Shown here one piece after another: positions 46,809-59,763 of a stretch of 64,000 bases of DNA. The notes beneath the pieces were generated by a model. The model did no database searches. It worked only from the letters and a program-made list of their open reading frames with translations, and was not told the DNA's origin. Where the stretch lies: assembly GCF_011075055.1 (NCBI RefSeq), contig NW_025401201.1:20001-84000 (forward strand). The letters are read 5' to 3'. The stretch is from Mangifera indica (Eukaryota > Streptophyta > Magnoliopsida > Sapindales > Anacardiaceae). A program made the position numbers and the translations under genes. Position 1 is the stretch's first letter; every line of letters begins with the position of its first letter.

Positions 46809-47800
46809 TGATGTATACGCGGCTCTATTGTCATTTTTGGGTTCCAAGCCATCCTTAAGTCTCCATGCAACCTTTGAAGCCAAGAAGAATGAAGTTCTAG
46901 CAAATCCCAAGCCAAAGGAAGCATTGCACCTTCAATTTCGGCCCAAAACCACTTTTGCATATAGTCTTATTACATCCACCCAAGGTCCAAATGAATAGCT
47001 TGCTCCAATTGATCCAAGAGTGCAACTTTTAAAGTCCATCAATGGCCCAAACGTCCAAGCATCATTTTTAGAAGCCCAAAGAGCCCAAAATTGGGCTTTA
47101 GTTACATTGGAACTAAGTTAGAATTTAGTTGTTTTAGTTAGGAAACATCATTCCTAAAGTTAAGGAAAGAGCAACTAACTTTTGTCTTTAGTTAATTACT
47201 ATGTGTGGGCTTGGTTTAGAATGAACGGCTTAGCTTAATTCATGCCATTTTAGTTGACTTTTGTGGGAAATATTGTATCATTGCCATCCATGCCTCCTGT
47301 ATAAAGGGGTGGATCTTCATTTGCAAAAGGTTTTTGGTTTTGCTCTTGAATGAAAATTTGAAGAAAGCTTGTTGGCTTTTTTTTCTCATTTCCTTTATCC
47401 AATCATTCTTGGTGGAAGATTGGTGGTGGACGACCCCAAGGTTGTTGGAACTTTCCTTTATGCCTTGGTTAATTTTCTTGTTGCCATTGAAATCCAAAGT
47501 GTGAAGATTTGAATGTGCGTTGTATGCCTTGGGTACTGTTCACAGTGTGTGATTTTGCAATTTACAGTTTTTGCCAGCAAACTTTGAAGCTAGTTTTGAA
47601 TGCCTTTTTGATTAAGTTGTGGTTGACATTATATACCGTTAGAAAGCTCTTTGAATGCTTTTTCCAATGATATATAATTTGCATGATTAGGAGGTCATTT
47701 GATTGGATAAAAATTGAAGAAAAATTGTTGTTGTGCCAAATGAATAGTAACTTCCAGAATTTAGTTTGTGTTGTTGCATTGTCTTGATGGAAATGCACCA
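46809..47800 (+). repeat. LTR 16
   Basis: 992 bases: nine extra bases in U3 (AGCCCAAAGAGCCCAAAATTGGGC near 47073-47097 in two overlapping parts), shared with LTRs 17 and 20. In this form GCCCAA and TTGGGC can pair around a very short loop. Confidence 0.92.
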
Positions 47801-48365
47801 TTTGGTATCAGAGCCTTGGTTTTTGGTGTGATTTGTTGACTGATTTCTACCTCTCGGAGCTACTATTCACCATCAGAATTTACTTTTCACTATAATGTTA
47901 CTGTTCACAAAACCTTAATTTGCCAAAAACACAAAACCCTTCTTAAACTAAACACATACCAATACTCCCCCCAACCATTAAACACTTATAACCATTAGCC
48001 TTTACCCACTAGCCATTACCAGAAAATGTCCCATAAAAGAACTTCAGCCTCATCCTTGGGAATTTGCCCACATGTCACTAAAAGAAGAGGTCAAAGGAGA
48101 ACTTAAGGCCATTAGGGACCAAATGAATCAAATGATGAGAGACTTGACCCTCACTCAAAGCTAAATACCCCCTCCTCCACCTCACCCAACCTAACCACAT
48201 CACCCAAGAAGACATATTAGACCTTCCCCTCCTCCTCCTAGACATACTAGGGAGGAATTGATAATTCATGATGACTTAAGTGAGGAAGAACAAGAGAGGC
48301 CACCTATGAGAGAAAAGGATGATGATAGGGGCTTAAAGATTGAAATTCCATAATTCGAAGGGAGC

Positions 48366-49712
48366 ACGAGTCCAGATGATTTTGTTGATTGGTTACATGC
48401 TATAGAGAGAGTTTTTGAATATAAGGGCTATTCGGATGAGAAGAAATGTAAGCTTGCCATCTTGAAATTCAAGGATTATGCGTCCTTGTGGTGGGAAAAT
48501 CCTAAGAAGCAAAGGGAAAGGGATGGTAAAGAGAGAGTGAGATCTTGGGAGAAACTAAAGAAGCTTATAAAGAGAAGATTCCTCTCGGACAACCATAAAC
48601 AAGATCTTTACCTTAAGCTACACACCCTTAAGCAAGGAAGTGATGGAGTAGAGCATTACATAAGGGTGTTTGAGAAGTTATTAATGAGGAGTGAGCTGCT
48701 GGAAGTAAAGGAGCAAACCGTTGCAAGATTTATTGGAGGATTGAATCAAGACATTGCTCATATGGTGGAGTTGCAACCATATTGCACTTTTGAAGATGTG
48801 TGTAAGTTGGCTATCAAAGTGGAGAAGGAAAAGAAGGCCATGAAGCCCATGGTTTCCAAGTCATTCTCCAAAGGGACATTATTTAACAAAAGCATATCTT
48901 TTACCAAGGGAACTACCTTCCATAAAGGTTCCCCATCTTACACAAATGTTGTTGATTCTTCTTCCAAGGAGAAAGGCAAGGAAAAAATGGTGGAACCAAT
49001 TATGGACAAGCCTAACATGGAGAAGACCAACCTCTCGAACAAAAAGTGCTTTAAATGCCAAGGCTATGGACACTTCCAAGCTGAATGCCCTAATAAGAGA
49101 GTTTTATCCTTGATGGAGATACAAGCAATTGAGGAGTCTCTTCAAGAAGAAGAAGAAAGTGAAGTTTCCAACAATGAAAGCGATGAAGCCAACAAGGAAG
49201 AAGAAGAAATTCTACAAGGAGCTGATGAAGGAGAGTTGCTAGTTATTATGAGAGCTTTGCATGCCAAGCCTCTTCCCCATGAAGAGCAAAGACTCCACAT
49301 TTTTCAATCAAGGTGCACCATTGGAGGTAAAGTGCGTTCTTTAATTATTGATAGTGGGAGTTGTGCAAATGTGGTCTCATCCACCTTAGTAGACAAACTT
49401 GGGTTATCCACCATGTCACACCCTCAACCATACAAACTACAATGGTTGAGTAATGGAACCAGCCTACAAGTTGCAAGGCAAGTGCTTATTTCCTTCTCCA
49501 TTGGCAATCATTATAATGATAAGTTTTTGTGTGATGTGATTCCTATGGATGCTTGTCACTTGTTATTGGGAAGACCTTGGCAATTTGATAGGGAAGTGAA
49601 GCATGATGGCAAGAAGAACACTTACTCCTTTAAATTCAATGGCAAGACTATCACTTTAAATCCTCTTAGTCCACAACAAGTTCATAAAGCTACTAAGGGA
49701 AAAGAAGTCTAG
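48366..49712 (+). pseudogene. gag: Gag-protease frame, unit 16, ATG replaced by ACG
   Basis: Open over 448 codons starting at ACG 48366. Two replacements in the protease region: Cys to Arg before the active site (GGKVRSLIIDSG near 49334, a CpG difference shared with unit 18) and Thr to Asn near the end (TLNPLSPQQ). The N-terminal segment has the 9-base deletion and the CAACCTAACC form found also in unit 13. Confidence 0.82.
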
Positions 49713-49797
49713 AAAGAGAGGTTGTTTATGAATGGTCAGCAAGTGGAGGGTAGCCATCTTAAGGATTTGAGGGCAAATCCTTCTCAACCGGGGAGGA

Positions 49798-50789
49798 TGA
49801 TGTATACGCGGCTCTATTGTCATTTTTGGGTTCCAAGCCATCCTTAAGTCTCCATGCAACCTTTGAAGCCAAGAAGAATGAAGTTCTAGCAAATCCCAAG
49901 CCAAAGGAAGCATTGCACCTTCAATTTCGGCCCAAAACCACTTTTGTATATAGTCTTATTACATCCGCCCAAGGTCCAAATGAATAGCTTGCTCCAATTG
50001 ATCCAAGAGTGCAACTTTTAAAGTCCATCAATGGCCCAAACGTCCAAGCATCATTTTTAGAAGCCCAAAGAGCCCAAAATTGGGCTTTAGTTACATTGGA
50101 ACTAAGTTAGAATTTAGTTGTTTTAGTTAGGAAACATCATTCCTAAAGTTAAGGAAAGAGCAACTAACTTTTGTCTTTAGTTAATTACTATGTGTGGGCT
50201 TGGTTTAGAATGAACGGCTTAGCTTAATTCATGCCATTTTAGTTGACTTTTGTGGGAAATATTGTATCATTGCCATCCATGCCTCCTGTATAAAGGGGTG
50301 GATCTTCATTTGCAAAAGGTTTTTGGTTTTGCTCTTGAATGAAAATTTGAAGAAAGCTTGTTGGCTTTTTTTTCTCATTTCCTTTATCCAATCATTCTTG
50401 GTGGAAGATTGGTGGTGGACGACCCCAAGGTTGTTGGAACTTTCCTTTATGCCTTGGTTAATTTTCTTGTTGCCATTGAAATCCAAAGTGTGAAGATTTG
50501 AATGTGCGTTGTATGCCTTGGGTACTGTTCACAGTGTGTGATTTTGCAATTTACAGTTTTTGCCAGCAAACTTTGAAGCTAGTTTTGAATGCCTTTTTGA
50601 TTAAGTTGTGGTTGACATTATATACCGTTAGAAAGCTCTTTGAATGCTTTTTCCAATGATATATAATTTGCATGATTAGGAGGTCATTTGATTGGATAAA
50701 AATTGAAGAAAAATTGTTGTTGTGCCAAATGAATAGTAACTTCCAGAATTTAGTTTGTGTTGTTGCATTGTCTTGATGGAAATGCACCA
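49798..50789 (+). repeat. LTR 17
   Basis: 992 bases with the nine-base-longer U3 form. Private changes: TTTGTATATAG near 49947 (others TTTGCATATAG) and ACATCCGCCC near 49967 (others ACATCCACCC), the latter a CpG. Confidence 0.92.
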
Positions 50790-51363
50790 TTTGGTATCAG
50801 AGCCTTGGTTTTTGGTGTGATTTGTTGACTGATTTCTACCTCTCGGAGCTACTATTCACCATCAGAATTTACTTTTCACTATAATGTTACTGTTCACAAA
50901 ACCTTAATTTGCCAAAAACACAAAACCCTTCTTAAACTAAACACATACCAATACTCCCCCCAACCATTAAACACTTATAACCATTAGCCTTTACCCACTA
51001 GCCATTACCAGAAAATGTCCCATAAAAGAACTTCAGCCTCATCCTTGGGAATTTGCCCACATGTCACTAAAAGAAGAGGTCAAAGGAGAACTTAAGGCCA
51101 TTAGGGACCAAATGAATCAAATGATGCAAATGATGAGAGACTTGACCCTCACTCAAAGCTAAATACCCCCTCCTCCACCTCACCCAACCCAACCACATCA
51201 CCCAAGAAGACATATTAGACCTTCCCCTCCTCCTCCTAGACATACTAGGGAGGAATTGATAATTCATGATGACTTAAGTGAGGAAGAACAAGAGAGGCCA
51301 CCTATGAGAGAAAAGGATGATGATAGGGGCTTAAAGATTGAAATTCCATAATTCGAAGGGAGC

Positions 51364-52710
51364 ACGAGTCCAGATGATTTTGTTGATTGGTTACATGCTA
51401 TAGAGAGAGTTTTTGAATATAAGGGCTATTCGGATGAGAAGAAATGTAAGCTTGCCATCTTGAAATTCAAGGATTATGCGTCCTTGTGGTGGGAAAATCC
51501 TAAGAAGCAAAGGGAAAGGGATGGTAAAGAGAGAGTGAGATCTTGGGAGAAACTAAAGAAGCTTATAAAGAGAAGATTCCTCTCGGACAACCATAAACAA
51601 GATCTTTACCTTAAGCTACACACCCTTAAGCAAGGAAGTGATGGAGTAGAGCATTACATAAGGGTGTTTGAGAAGTTATTAATGAGGAGTGAGCTGCTGG
51701 AAGTAAAGGAGCAAACCGTTGCAAGATTTATTGGAGGATTGAATCAAGACATTGCTCATATGGTGGAGTTGCAACCATATTGCACTTTTGAAGATGTGTG
51801 TAAGTTGGCTATCAAAGTGGAGAAGGAAAAGAAGGCCATGAAGCCCATGGTTTCCGAGTCATTCTCCAAAGGGACATTATTTAACAAAAGCATATCTTTT
51901 ACCAAGGGAACTACCTTCCATAAAGGTTCCCCATCTTACACAAATGTTGTTGATTCTTCTTCCAAGGAGAAAGGCAAGGAAAAAATGGTGGAACCAATTA
52001 TGGACAAGCCTAACATGGAGAAGACCAACCTCTCGAACAAAAAGTGCTTTAAATGCCAAGGCTATGGACACTTCCAAGCTGAATGCCCTAATAAGAGAGT
52101 TTTATCCTTGATGGAGATACAAGCAATTGAGGAGTCTCTTCAAGAAGAAGAAGAAAGTGAAGTTTCCAACAATGAAAGCGATGAAGCCAACAAGGAAGAA
52201 GAAGAAATTCTACAAGGAGCTGATGAAGGAGAGTTGCTAGTTATTATGAGAGCTTTGCATGCCAAGCCTCTTCCCCATGAAGAGCAAAGACTCCACATTT
52301 TTCAATCAAGGTGCACCATTGGAGGTAAAGTGTGTTCTTTAATTATTGATAGTGGGAGTTGTGCAAATGTGGTCTCATCCACCTTAGTAGACAAACTTGG
52401 GTTATCCACCATGTCACACCCTCAACCATACAAACTACAATGGTTGAGTAATGGAACCAGCCTACAAGTTGCAAGGCAAGTGCTTATTTCCTTCTCCATT
52501 GGCAATCATTATAATGATAAGTTTTTGTGTGATGTGATTCCTATGGATGCTTGTCACTTGTTATTGGGAAGACCTTGGCAATTTGATAGGGAAGTGAAGC
52601 ATGATGGCAAGAAGAACACTTACTCCTTTAAATTCAATGGCAAGACTATCACTTTAACTCCTCTTAGTCCACAACAAGTTCATAAAGCTACTAAGGGAAA
52701 AGAAGTCTAG
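51364..52710 (+). pseudogene. gag: Gag-protease frame, unit 17, ATG replaced by ACG
   Basis: Open over 448 codons starting at ACG 51364, with Glu in MVSESFSKG and TATGCGTCC, the combination seen in unit 14. Cys is retained before the protease site. Because its LTR has the longer U3 and its 9-base gag repeat is intact, this is the longest unit (2998 bases). Confidence 0.82.
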
Positions 52711-52795
52711 AAAGAGAGGTTGTTTATGAATGGTCAGCAAGTGGAGGGTAGCCATCTTAAGGATTTGAGGGCAAATCCTTCTCAACCGGGGAGGA

Positions 52796-53779
52796 TGATG
52801 TATACGCGGCTCTATTGTCATTTTTGGGTTCCAAGCCATCCTTAAGTCTCCATGCAACCTTTGAAGCCAAGAAGAATGAAGTTCTAGCAAATCCCAAGCC
52901 AAAGGAAGCATTGCACCTTCAATTTCGGCCCAAAACCACTTTTGCATATAGTCTTATTACATCCACCCAAGGTCCAAATGAATAGCTTGCTCCAATTGAT
53001 CCAAGAGTGCAACTTTTAAAGTCCATCAATGGCCCAAACGTCCAAGCATCATTTTTAGAAAGCCCAAAATTGGGTTTTAGTTACATTGGAACTAAGTTAG
53101 AATTTAGTTGTTTTAGTTAGGAAACATCATTCCTAAAGTTAAGGAAAGAGCAACTAACTTTTGTCTTTAGTTAATTACTATGTGTGGGCTTGGTTTAGAA
53201 TGAACGGCTTAGCTTAATTCATGCCATTTTAGTTGACTTTTGTGGGAAATATTGTATCATTGCCATCCATGCCTCCTGTATAAAGGGGTGGATCTTCATT
53301 TGCAAAAGGTTTTTGGTTTTGCTCTTGAATGAAAATTTGAAGAAAGCTTGTTGGCTTTTTTTTCTCATTTCCTTTATCCAATCATTCTTGGTGGAAGATT
53401 GGTGGTGGACGACCCCAAGGTTGTTGGAACTTTCCTTTATGCCTTGGTTAATTTTCTTGTTGCCATTGAAATCCAAAGTGTGAAGATTTGAATGTGCGTT
53501 GTATGCCTTGGGTACTGTTCACAGTGTGTGATTTTGCAATTTACAGTTTTTGCCAGCAAACTTTGAAGCTAGTTTTGAATGCCTTTTTGATTAAGTTGTG
53601 GTTGACATTATATACCGTTAGAAAGCTCTTTGAATGCTTTTTCCAATGATATATAATTTGCATGATTAGGAGGTCATTTGATTGGATAAAAATTGAAGAA
53701 AAATTGTTGTTGTGCCAAATGAATAGTAACTTCCAGAATTTAGTTTGTGTTGTTGCATTGTCTTGATGGAAATGCACCA
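52796..53779 (+). repeat. LTR 18
   Basis: 984 bases: TTTTTAGAAAGCCC in U3 near 53053, one base longer than the common form and different from the one-base gain in LTR 13. Confidence 0.92.
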
Positions 53780-54352
53780 TTTGGTATCAGAGCCTTGGTT
53801 TTTGGTGTGATTTGTTGACTGATTTCTACCTCTCGGAGCTACTATTCACCATCAGAATTTACTTTTCACTATAATGTTACTGTTCACAAAACCTTAATTT
53901 GCCAAAAACACAAAACCCTTCTTAAACTAAACACATACCAATACTCCCCCCAACCATTAAACACTTATAACCATTAGCCTTTACCCACTAGCCATTACCA
54001 GAAAATGTCCCATAAAAGAACTTCAGCCTCATCCTTGGGAATTTGCCCACATGTCACTAAAAGAAGAGGTCAAAGGAGAACTTAAGGCCATTAGGGACCA
54101 AATGAATCAAATGATGCAAATGATGAGAGACTTGACCCTCACTCAAAGCTAAATACCCCTCCTCCACCTCACCCAACCCAACCACATCACCCAAGAAGAC
54201 ATATTAGACCTTCCCCTCCTCCTCCTAGACATACTAGGGAGGAATTGATAATTCATGATGACTTAAGTGAGGAAGAACAAGAGAGGCCACCTATGAGAGA
54301 AAAGGATGATGATAGGGGCTTAAAGATTGAAATTCCATAATTCGAAGGGAGC

Positions 54353-55699
54353 ATGAGTCCAGATGATTTTGTTGATTGGTTACATGCTATAGAGAGAGTT
54401 TTTGAATATAAGGGCTATTCGGATGAGAAGAAATGTAAGCTTGCCATCTTGAAATTCAAGGATTATGCATCCTTGTGGTGGGAAAATCCTAAGAAGCAAA
54501 GGGAAAGGGATGGTAAAGAGAGAGTGAGATCTTGGGAGAAACTAAAGAAGCTTATAAAGAGAAGATTCCTCTCGGACAACCATAAACAAGATCTTTACCT
54601 TAAGCTACACACCCTTAAGCAAGGAAGTGATGGAGTAGAGCATTACATAAGGGTGTTTGAGAAGTTATTAATGAGGAGTGAGCTGCTGGAAGTAAAGGAG
54701 CAAACCGTTGCAAGATTTATTGGAGGATTGAATCAAGACATTGCTCATATGGTGGAGTTGCAACCATATTGCACTTTTGAAGATGTGTGTAAGTTGGCTA
54801 TCAAAGTGGAGAAGGAAAAGAAGGCCATGAAGCCCATGGTTTCCGAGTCATTCTCCAAAGGGACATTATTTAACAAAAGCATATCTTTTACCAAGGGAAC
54901 TACCTTCCATAAAGGTTCCCCATCTTACACAAATGTTGTTGATTCTTCTTCCAAGGAGAAAGGCAAGGAAAAAATGGTGGAACCAATTATGGACAAGCCT
55001 AACATGGAGAAGACCAACCTCTCGAACAAAAAGTGCTTTAAATGCCAAGGCTATGGACACTTCCAAGCTGAATGCCCTAATAAGAGAGTTTTATCCTTGA
55101 TGGAGATACAAGCAATTGAGGAGTCTCTTCAAGAAGAAGAAGAAAGTGAAGTTTCCAACAATGAAAGCGATGAAGCCAACAAGGAAGAAGAAGAAATTCT
55201 ACAGGGAGCTGATGAAGGAGAGTTGCTAGTTATTATGAGAGCTTTGCATGCCAAGCCTCTTCCCCATGAAGAGCAAAGACTCCACATTTTTCAATCAAGG
55301 TGCACCATTGGAGGTAAAGTGCGTTCTTTAATTATTGATAGTGGGAGTTGTGCAAATGTGGTCTCATCCACCTTAGTAGACAAACTTGGGTTATCCACCA
55401 TGTCACACCCTCAACCATACAAACTACAATGGTTGAGTAATGGAACCAGCCTACAAGTTGCAAGGCAAGTGCTTATTTCCTTCTCCATTGGCAATCATTA
55501 TAATGATAAGTTTTTGTGTGATGTGATTCCTATGGATGCTTGTCACTTGTTATTGGGAAGACCTTGGCAATTTGATAGGGAAGTGAAGCATGATGGCAAG
55601 AAGAACACTTACTCCTTTAAATTCAATGGCAAGACTATCACTTTAACTCCTCTTAGTCCACAACAAGTTCATAAAGCTACTAAGGGAAAAGAAGTCTAG
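54353..55699 (+). CDS. gag: Gag-protease ORF, unit 18 (448 aa)
   Basis: ATG form, with Glu in MVSESFSKG as in units 11, 14 and 17, and Arg before the protease site as in unit 16. The proline-rich segment upstream has lost one base in a C run (ACCCCTCCTCC near 54155), so there the N-terminal part is also out of frame. Confidence 0.85.
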   Translation: MSPDDFVDWLHAIERVFEYKGYSDEKKCKLAILKFKDYASLWWENPKKQRERDGKERVRSWEKLKKLIKRRFLSDNHKQDLYLKLHTLKQGSDGVEHYIRVFEKLLMRSELLEVKEQTVARFIGGLNQDIAHMVELQPYCTFEDVCKLAIKVEKEKKAMKPMVSESFSKGTLFNKSISFTKGTTFHKGSPSYTNVVDSSSKEKGKEKMVEPIMDKPNMEKTNLSNKKCFKCQGYGHFQAECPNKRVLSLMEIQAIEESLQEEEESEVSNNESDEANKEEEEILQGADEGELLVIMRALHAKPLPHEEQRLHIFQSRCTIGGKVRSLIIDSGSCANVVSSTLVDKLGLSTMSHPQPYKLQWLSNGTSLQVARQVLISFSIGNHYNDKFLCDVIPMDACHLLLGRPWQFDREVKHDGKKNTYSFKFNGKTITLTPLSPQQVHKATKGKEV

Positions 55700-55784
55700 A
55701 AAGAGAGGTTGTTTATGAATGGTCAGCAAGTGGAGGGTAGCCATCTTAAGGATTTGAGGGCAAATCCTTCTCAACCGGGGAGGA

Positions 55785-56773
55785 TGATGTATACGCGGCT
55801 CTATTGTCATTTTTGGGTTCCAAGCCATCCTTAAGTCTCCATGCAACCTTTGAAGCCAAGAAGAATGAAGTTCTAGCAAATCCCAAGCCAAAGGAAGCAT
55901 TGCACCTTCAATTTCGGCCCAAAACCACTTTTGCATATAGTCTTATTACATCCACCCAAGGTCCAAATGAATAGCTTGCTCCAATTGATCCAAGAGTGCA
56001 ACTTTTAAAGTCCATCAATGGCCCAAACGTCCAAGCATCATTTTTAGCCCAAAGAGCCCAAAATTGGGTTTTAGTTACATTGGAACTAAGTTAGAATTTA
56101 GTTGTTTTAGTTAGGAAACATCATTCCTAAAGTTAAGGAAAGAGCAACTAACTTTTGTCTTTAGTTAATTACTATGTGTGGGCTTGGTTTAGAATGAACG
56201 GCTTAGCTTAATTCATGCCATTTTAGTTGACTTTTGTGGGAAATATTGTATCATTGCCATCCATGCCTCCTGTATAAAGGGGTGGATCTTCATTTGCAAA
56301 AGGTTTTTGGTTTTGCTCTTGAATGAAAATTTGAAGAAAGCTTGTTGGCTTTTTTTTCTCATTTCCTTTATCCAATCATTCTTGGTGGAAGATTGGTGGT
56401 GGACGACCCCAAGGTTGTTGGAACTTTCCTTTATGCCTTGGTTAATTTTCTTGTTGCCATTGAAATCCAAAGTGTGAAGATTTGAATGTGCGTTGTATGC
56501 CTTGGGTACTGTTCACAGTGTGTGATTTTGCAATTTACAGTTTTTGCCAGCAAACTTTGAAGCTAGTTTTGAATGCCTTTTTGATTAAGTTGTGGTTGAC
56601 ATTATATACCGTTAGAAAGCTCTTTGAATGCTTTTTCCAATGATATATAATTTGCATGATTAGGAGGTCATTTGATTGGATAAAAATTGAAGAAAAATTG
56701 TTGTTGTGCCAAATGAATAGTAACTTCCAGAATTTAGTTTGTGTTGTTGCATTGTCTTGATGGAAATGCACCA
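55785..56773 (+). repeat. LTR 19
   Basis: 989 bases: TTTTTAGCCCAAAGAGCCC in U3 near 56041, six bases longer than the common form and three shorter than that of LTRs 16, 17 and 20. No other LTR in the window has this allele. Confidence 0.92.
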
Positions 56774-57347
56774 TTTGGTATCAGAGCCTTGGTTTTTGGT
56801 GTGATTTGTTGACTGATTTCTACCTCTCGGAGCTACTATTCACCATCAGAATTTACTTTTCACTATAATGTTACTGTTCACAAAACCTTAATTTGCCAAA
56901 AACACAAAACCCTTCTTAAACTAAACACATACCAATACTCCCCCCAACCATTAAACACTTATAACCATTAGCCTTTACCCACTAGCCATTACCAGAAAAT
57001 GTCCCATAAAAGAACTTCAGCCTCATCCTTGGGAATTTGCCCACATGTCACTAAAAGAAGAGGTCAAAGGAGAACTTAAGGCCATTAGGGACCAAATGAA
57101 TCAAATGATGCAAATGATGAGAGACTTGACCCTCACTCAAAGCTAAATACCCCCTCCTCCACCTCACCCAACCCAACCACATCACCCAAGAAGACATATT
57201 AGACCTTCCCCTCCTCCTCCTAGACATACTAGGGAGGAATTGATAATTCATGATGACTTAAGTGAGGAAGAACAAGAGAGGCCACCTATGAGAGAAAAGG
57301 ATGATGATAGGGGCTTAAAGATTGAAATTCCATAATTCGAAGGGAGC

Positions 57348-58693
57348 ATGAGTCCAGATGATTTTGTTGATTGGTTACATGCTATAGAGAGAGTTTTTGA
57401 ATATAAGGGCTATTCGGATGAGAAGAAATGTAAGCTTGCCATCTTGAAATTCAAGGATTATGCATCCTTGTGGTGGGAAAATCCTAAGAAGCAAAGGGAA
57501 AGGGATGGTAAAGAGAGAGTGAGATCTTGGGAGAAACTAAAGAAGCTTATAAAGAGAAGATTCCTCTCGGACAACCATAAACAAGATCTTTACCTTAAGC
57601 TACACACCCTTAAGCAAGAAGTGATGGAGTAGAGCATTACATAAGGGTGTTTGAGAAGTTATTAATGAGGAGTGAGCTGCTGGAAGTAAAGGAGCAAACC
57701 GTTGCAAGATTTATTGGAGGATTGAATCAAGACATTGCTCATATGGTGGAGTTGCAACCATATTGCACTTTTGAAGATGTGTGTAAGTTGGCTATCAAAG
57801 TGGAGAAGGAAAAGAAGGCCATGAAGCCCATGGTTTCCAAGTCATTCTCCAAAGGGACATTATTTAACAAAAGCATATCTTTTACCAAGGGAACTACCTT
57901 CCATAAAGGTTCCCCATCTTACACAAATGTTGTTGATTCTTCTTCCAAGGAGAAAGGCAAGGAAAAAATGGTGGAACCAATTATGGACAAGCCTAACATG
58001 GAGAAGACCAACCTCTCGAACAAAAAGTGCTTTAAATGCCAAGGCTATGGACACTTCCAAGCTGAATGCCCTAATAAGAGAGTTTTATCCTTGATGGAGA
58101 TACAAGCAATTGAGGAGTCTCTTCAAGAAGAAGAAGAAAGTGAAGTTTCCAACAATGAAAGCGATGAAGCCAACAAGGAAGAAGAAGAAATTCTACAAGG
58201 AGCTGATGAAGGAGAGTTGCTAGTTATTATGAGAGCTTTGCATGCCAAGCCTCTTCCCCATGAAGAGCAAAGACTCCACATTTTTCAATCAAGGTGCACC
58301 ATTGGAGGTAAAGTGTGTTCTTTAATTATTGATAGTGGGAGTTGTGCAAATGTGGTCTCATCCACCTTAGTAGACAAACTTGGGTTATCCACCATGTCAC
58401 ACCCTCAACCATACAAACTACAATGGTTGAGTAATGGAACCAGCCTACAAGTTGCAAGGCAAGTGCTTATTTCCTTCTCCATTGGCAATCATTATAATGA
58501 TAAGTTTTTGTGTGATGTGATTCCTATGGATGCTTGTCACTTGTTATTGGGAAGACCTTGGCAATTTGATAGGGAAGTGAAGCATGATGGCAAGAAGAAC
58601 ACTTACTCCTTTAAATTCAATGGCAAGACTATCACTTTAACTCCTCTTAGTCCACAACAAGTTCATAAAGCTACTAAGGGAAAAGAAGTCTAG
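57348..58693 (+). pseudogene. gag: Gag-protease, unit 19, frameshifted
   Basis: One base is missing in AAGCAAGAAGTG (near 57617; others have AAGCAAGGAAGTG). The first frame ends at TAG 57630-57632 after 94 codons. The remaining gag domain, zinc knuckle and protease stay open in the other frame to 58693. The loss is one G of a GG pair, the sort of change that can be real or a long-read consensus error. Confidence 0.85.
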
Positions 58694-58778
58694 AAAGAGA
58701 GGTTGTTTATGAATGGTCAGCAAGTGGAGGGTAGCCATCTTAAGGATTTGAGGGCAAATCCTTCTCAACCGGGGAGGA

Positions 58779-59763
58779 TGATGTATACGCGGCTCTATTG
58801 TCATTTTTGGGTTCCAAGCCATCCTTAAGTCTCCATGCAACCTTTGAAGCCAAGAAGAATGAAGTTCTAGCAAATCCCAAGCCAAAGGAAGCATTGCACC
58901 TTCAATTTCGGCCCAAAACCACTTTTGCATATAGTCTTATTACATCCACCCAAGGTCCAAATGAATAGCTTGCTCCAATTGATCCAAGAGTGCAACTTTT
59001 AAAGTCCATCAATGGCCCAAACGTCCAAGCATCATTTTTAGAAGCCCAAAGAGCCCAAAATTGGGCTTTAGTTACATTGGAACTAAGTTAGAATTTAGTT
59101 GTTTTAGTTAGGAAACATCATTCCTAAAGTTAAGGAAAGAGCAACTAACTTTTGTCTTTAGTTAATTACTATGTGTGGGCTTGGTTTAGAATGAACGGCT
59201 TAGCTTAATTCATGCCATTTTAGTTGACTTTTGTGGGAAATATTGTATCATTGCCATCCATGCCTCCTGTATAAAGGGGTGGATCTTCATTTGCAAAAGG
59301 TTTTTGGTTTTGCTCTTGAATGAAAATTTGAAGAAAGCTTGTTGGCTTTTTTTTCTCATTTCCTTTATCCAATCATTCTTGGTTGGTGGTGGACGACCCC
59401 AAGGTTGTTGGAACTTTCCTTTATGCCTTGGTTAATTTTCTTGTTGCCATTGAAATCCAAAGTGTGAAGATTTGAATGTGCGTTGTATGCCTTGGGTACT
59501 GTTCACAGTGTGTGATTTTGCAATTTACAGTTTTTGCCAGCAAACTTTGAAGCCAGTTTTGAATGCCTTTTTGATTAAGTTGTGGTTGACATTATATACC
59601 GTTAGAAAGCTCTTTGAATGCTTTTTCCAATGATATATAATTTGCATGATTAGGAGGTCATTTGATTGGATAAAAATTGAAGAAAAATTGTTGTTGTGCC
59701 AAATGAATAGTAACTTCCAGAATTTAGTTTGTGTTGTTGCATTGTCTTGATGGAAATGCACCA
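58779..59763 (+). repeat. LTR 20
   Basis: 985 bases: nine extra bases in U3 (near 59043) and seven missing in R/U5 (CTTGGTTGGTGG near 59380, where others have CTTGGTGGAAGATTGG). Shares GAAGCCAGTTTTG (59554) with LTR 15. Confidence 0.92.
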
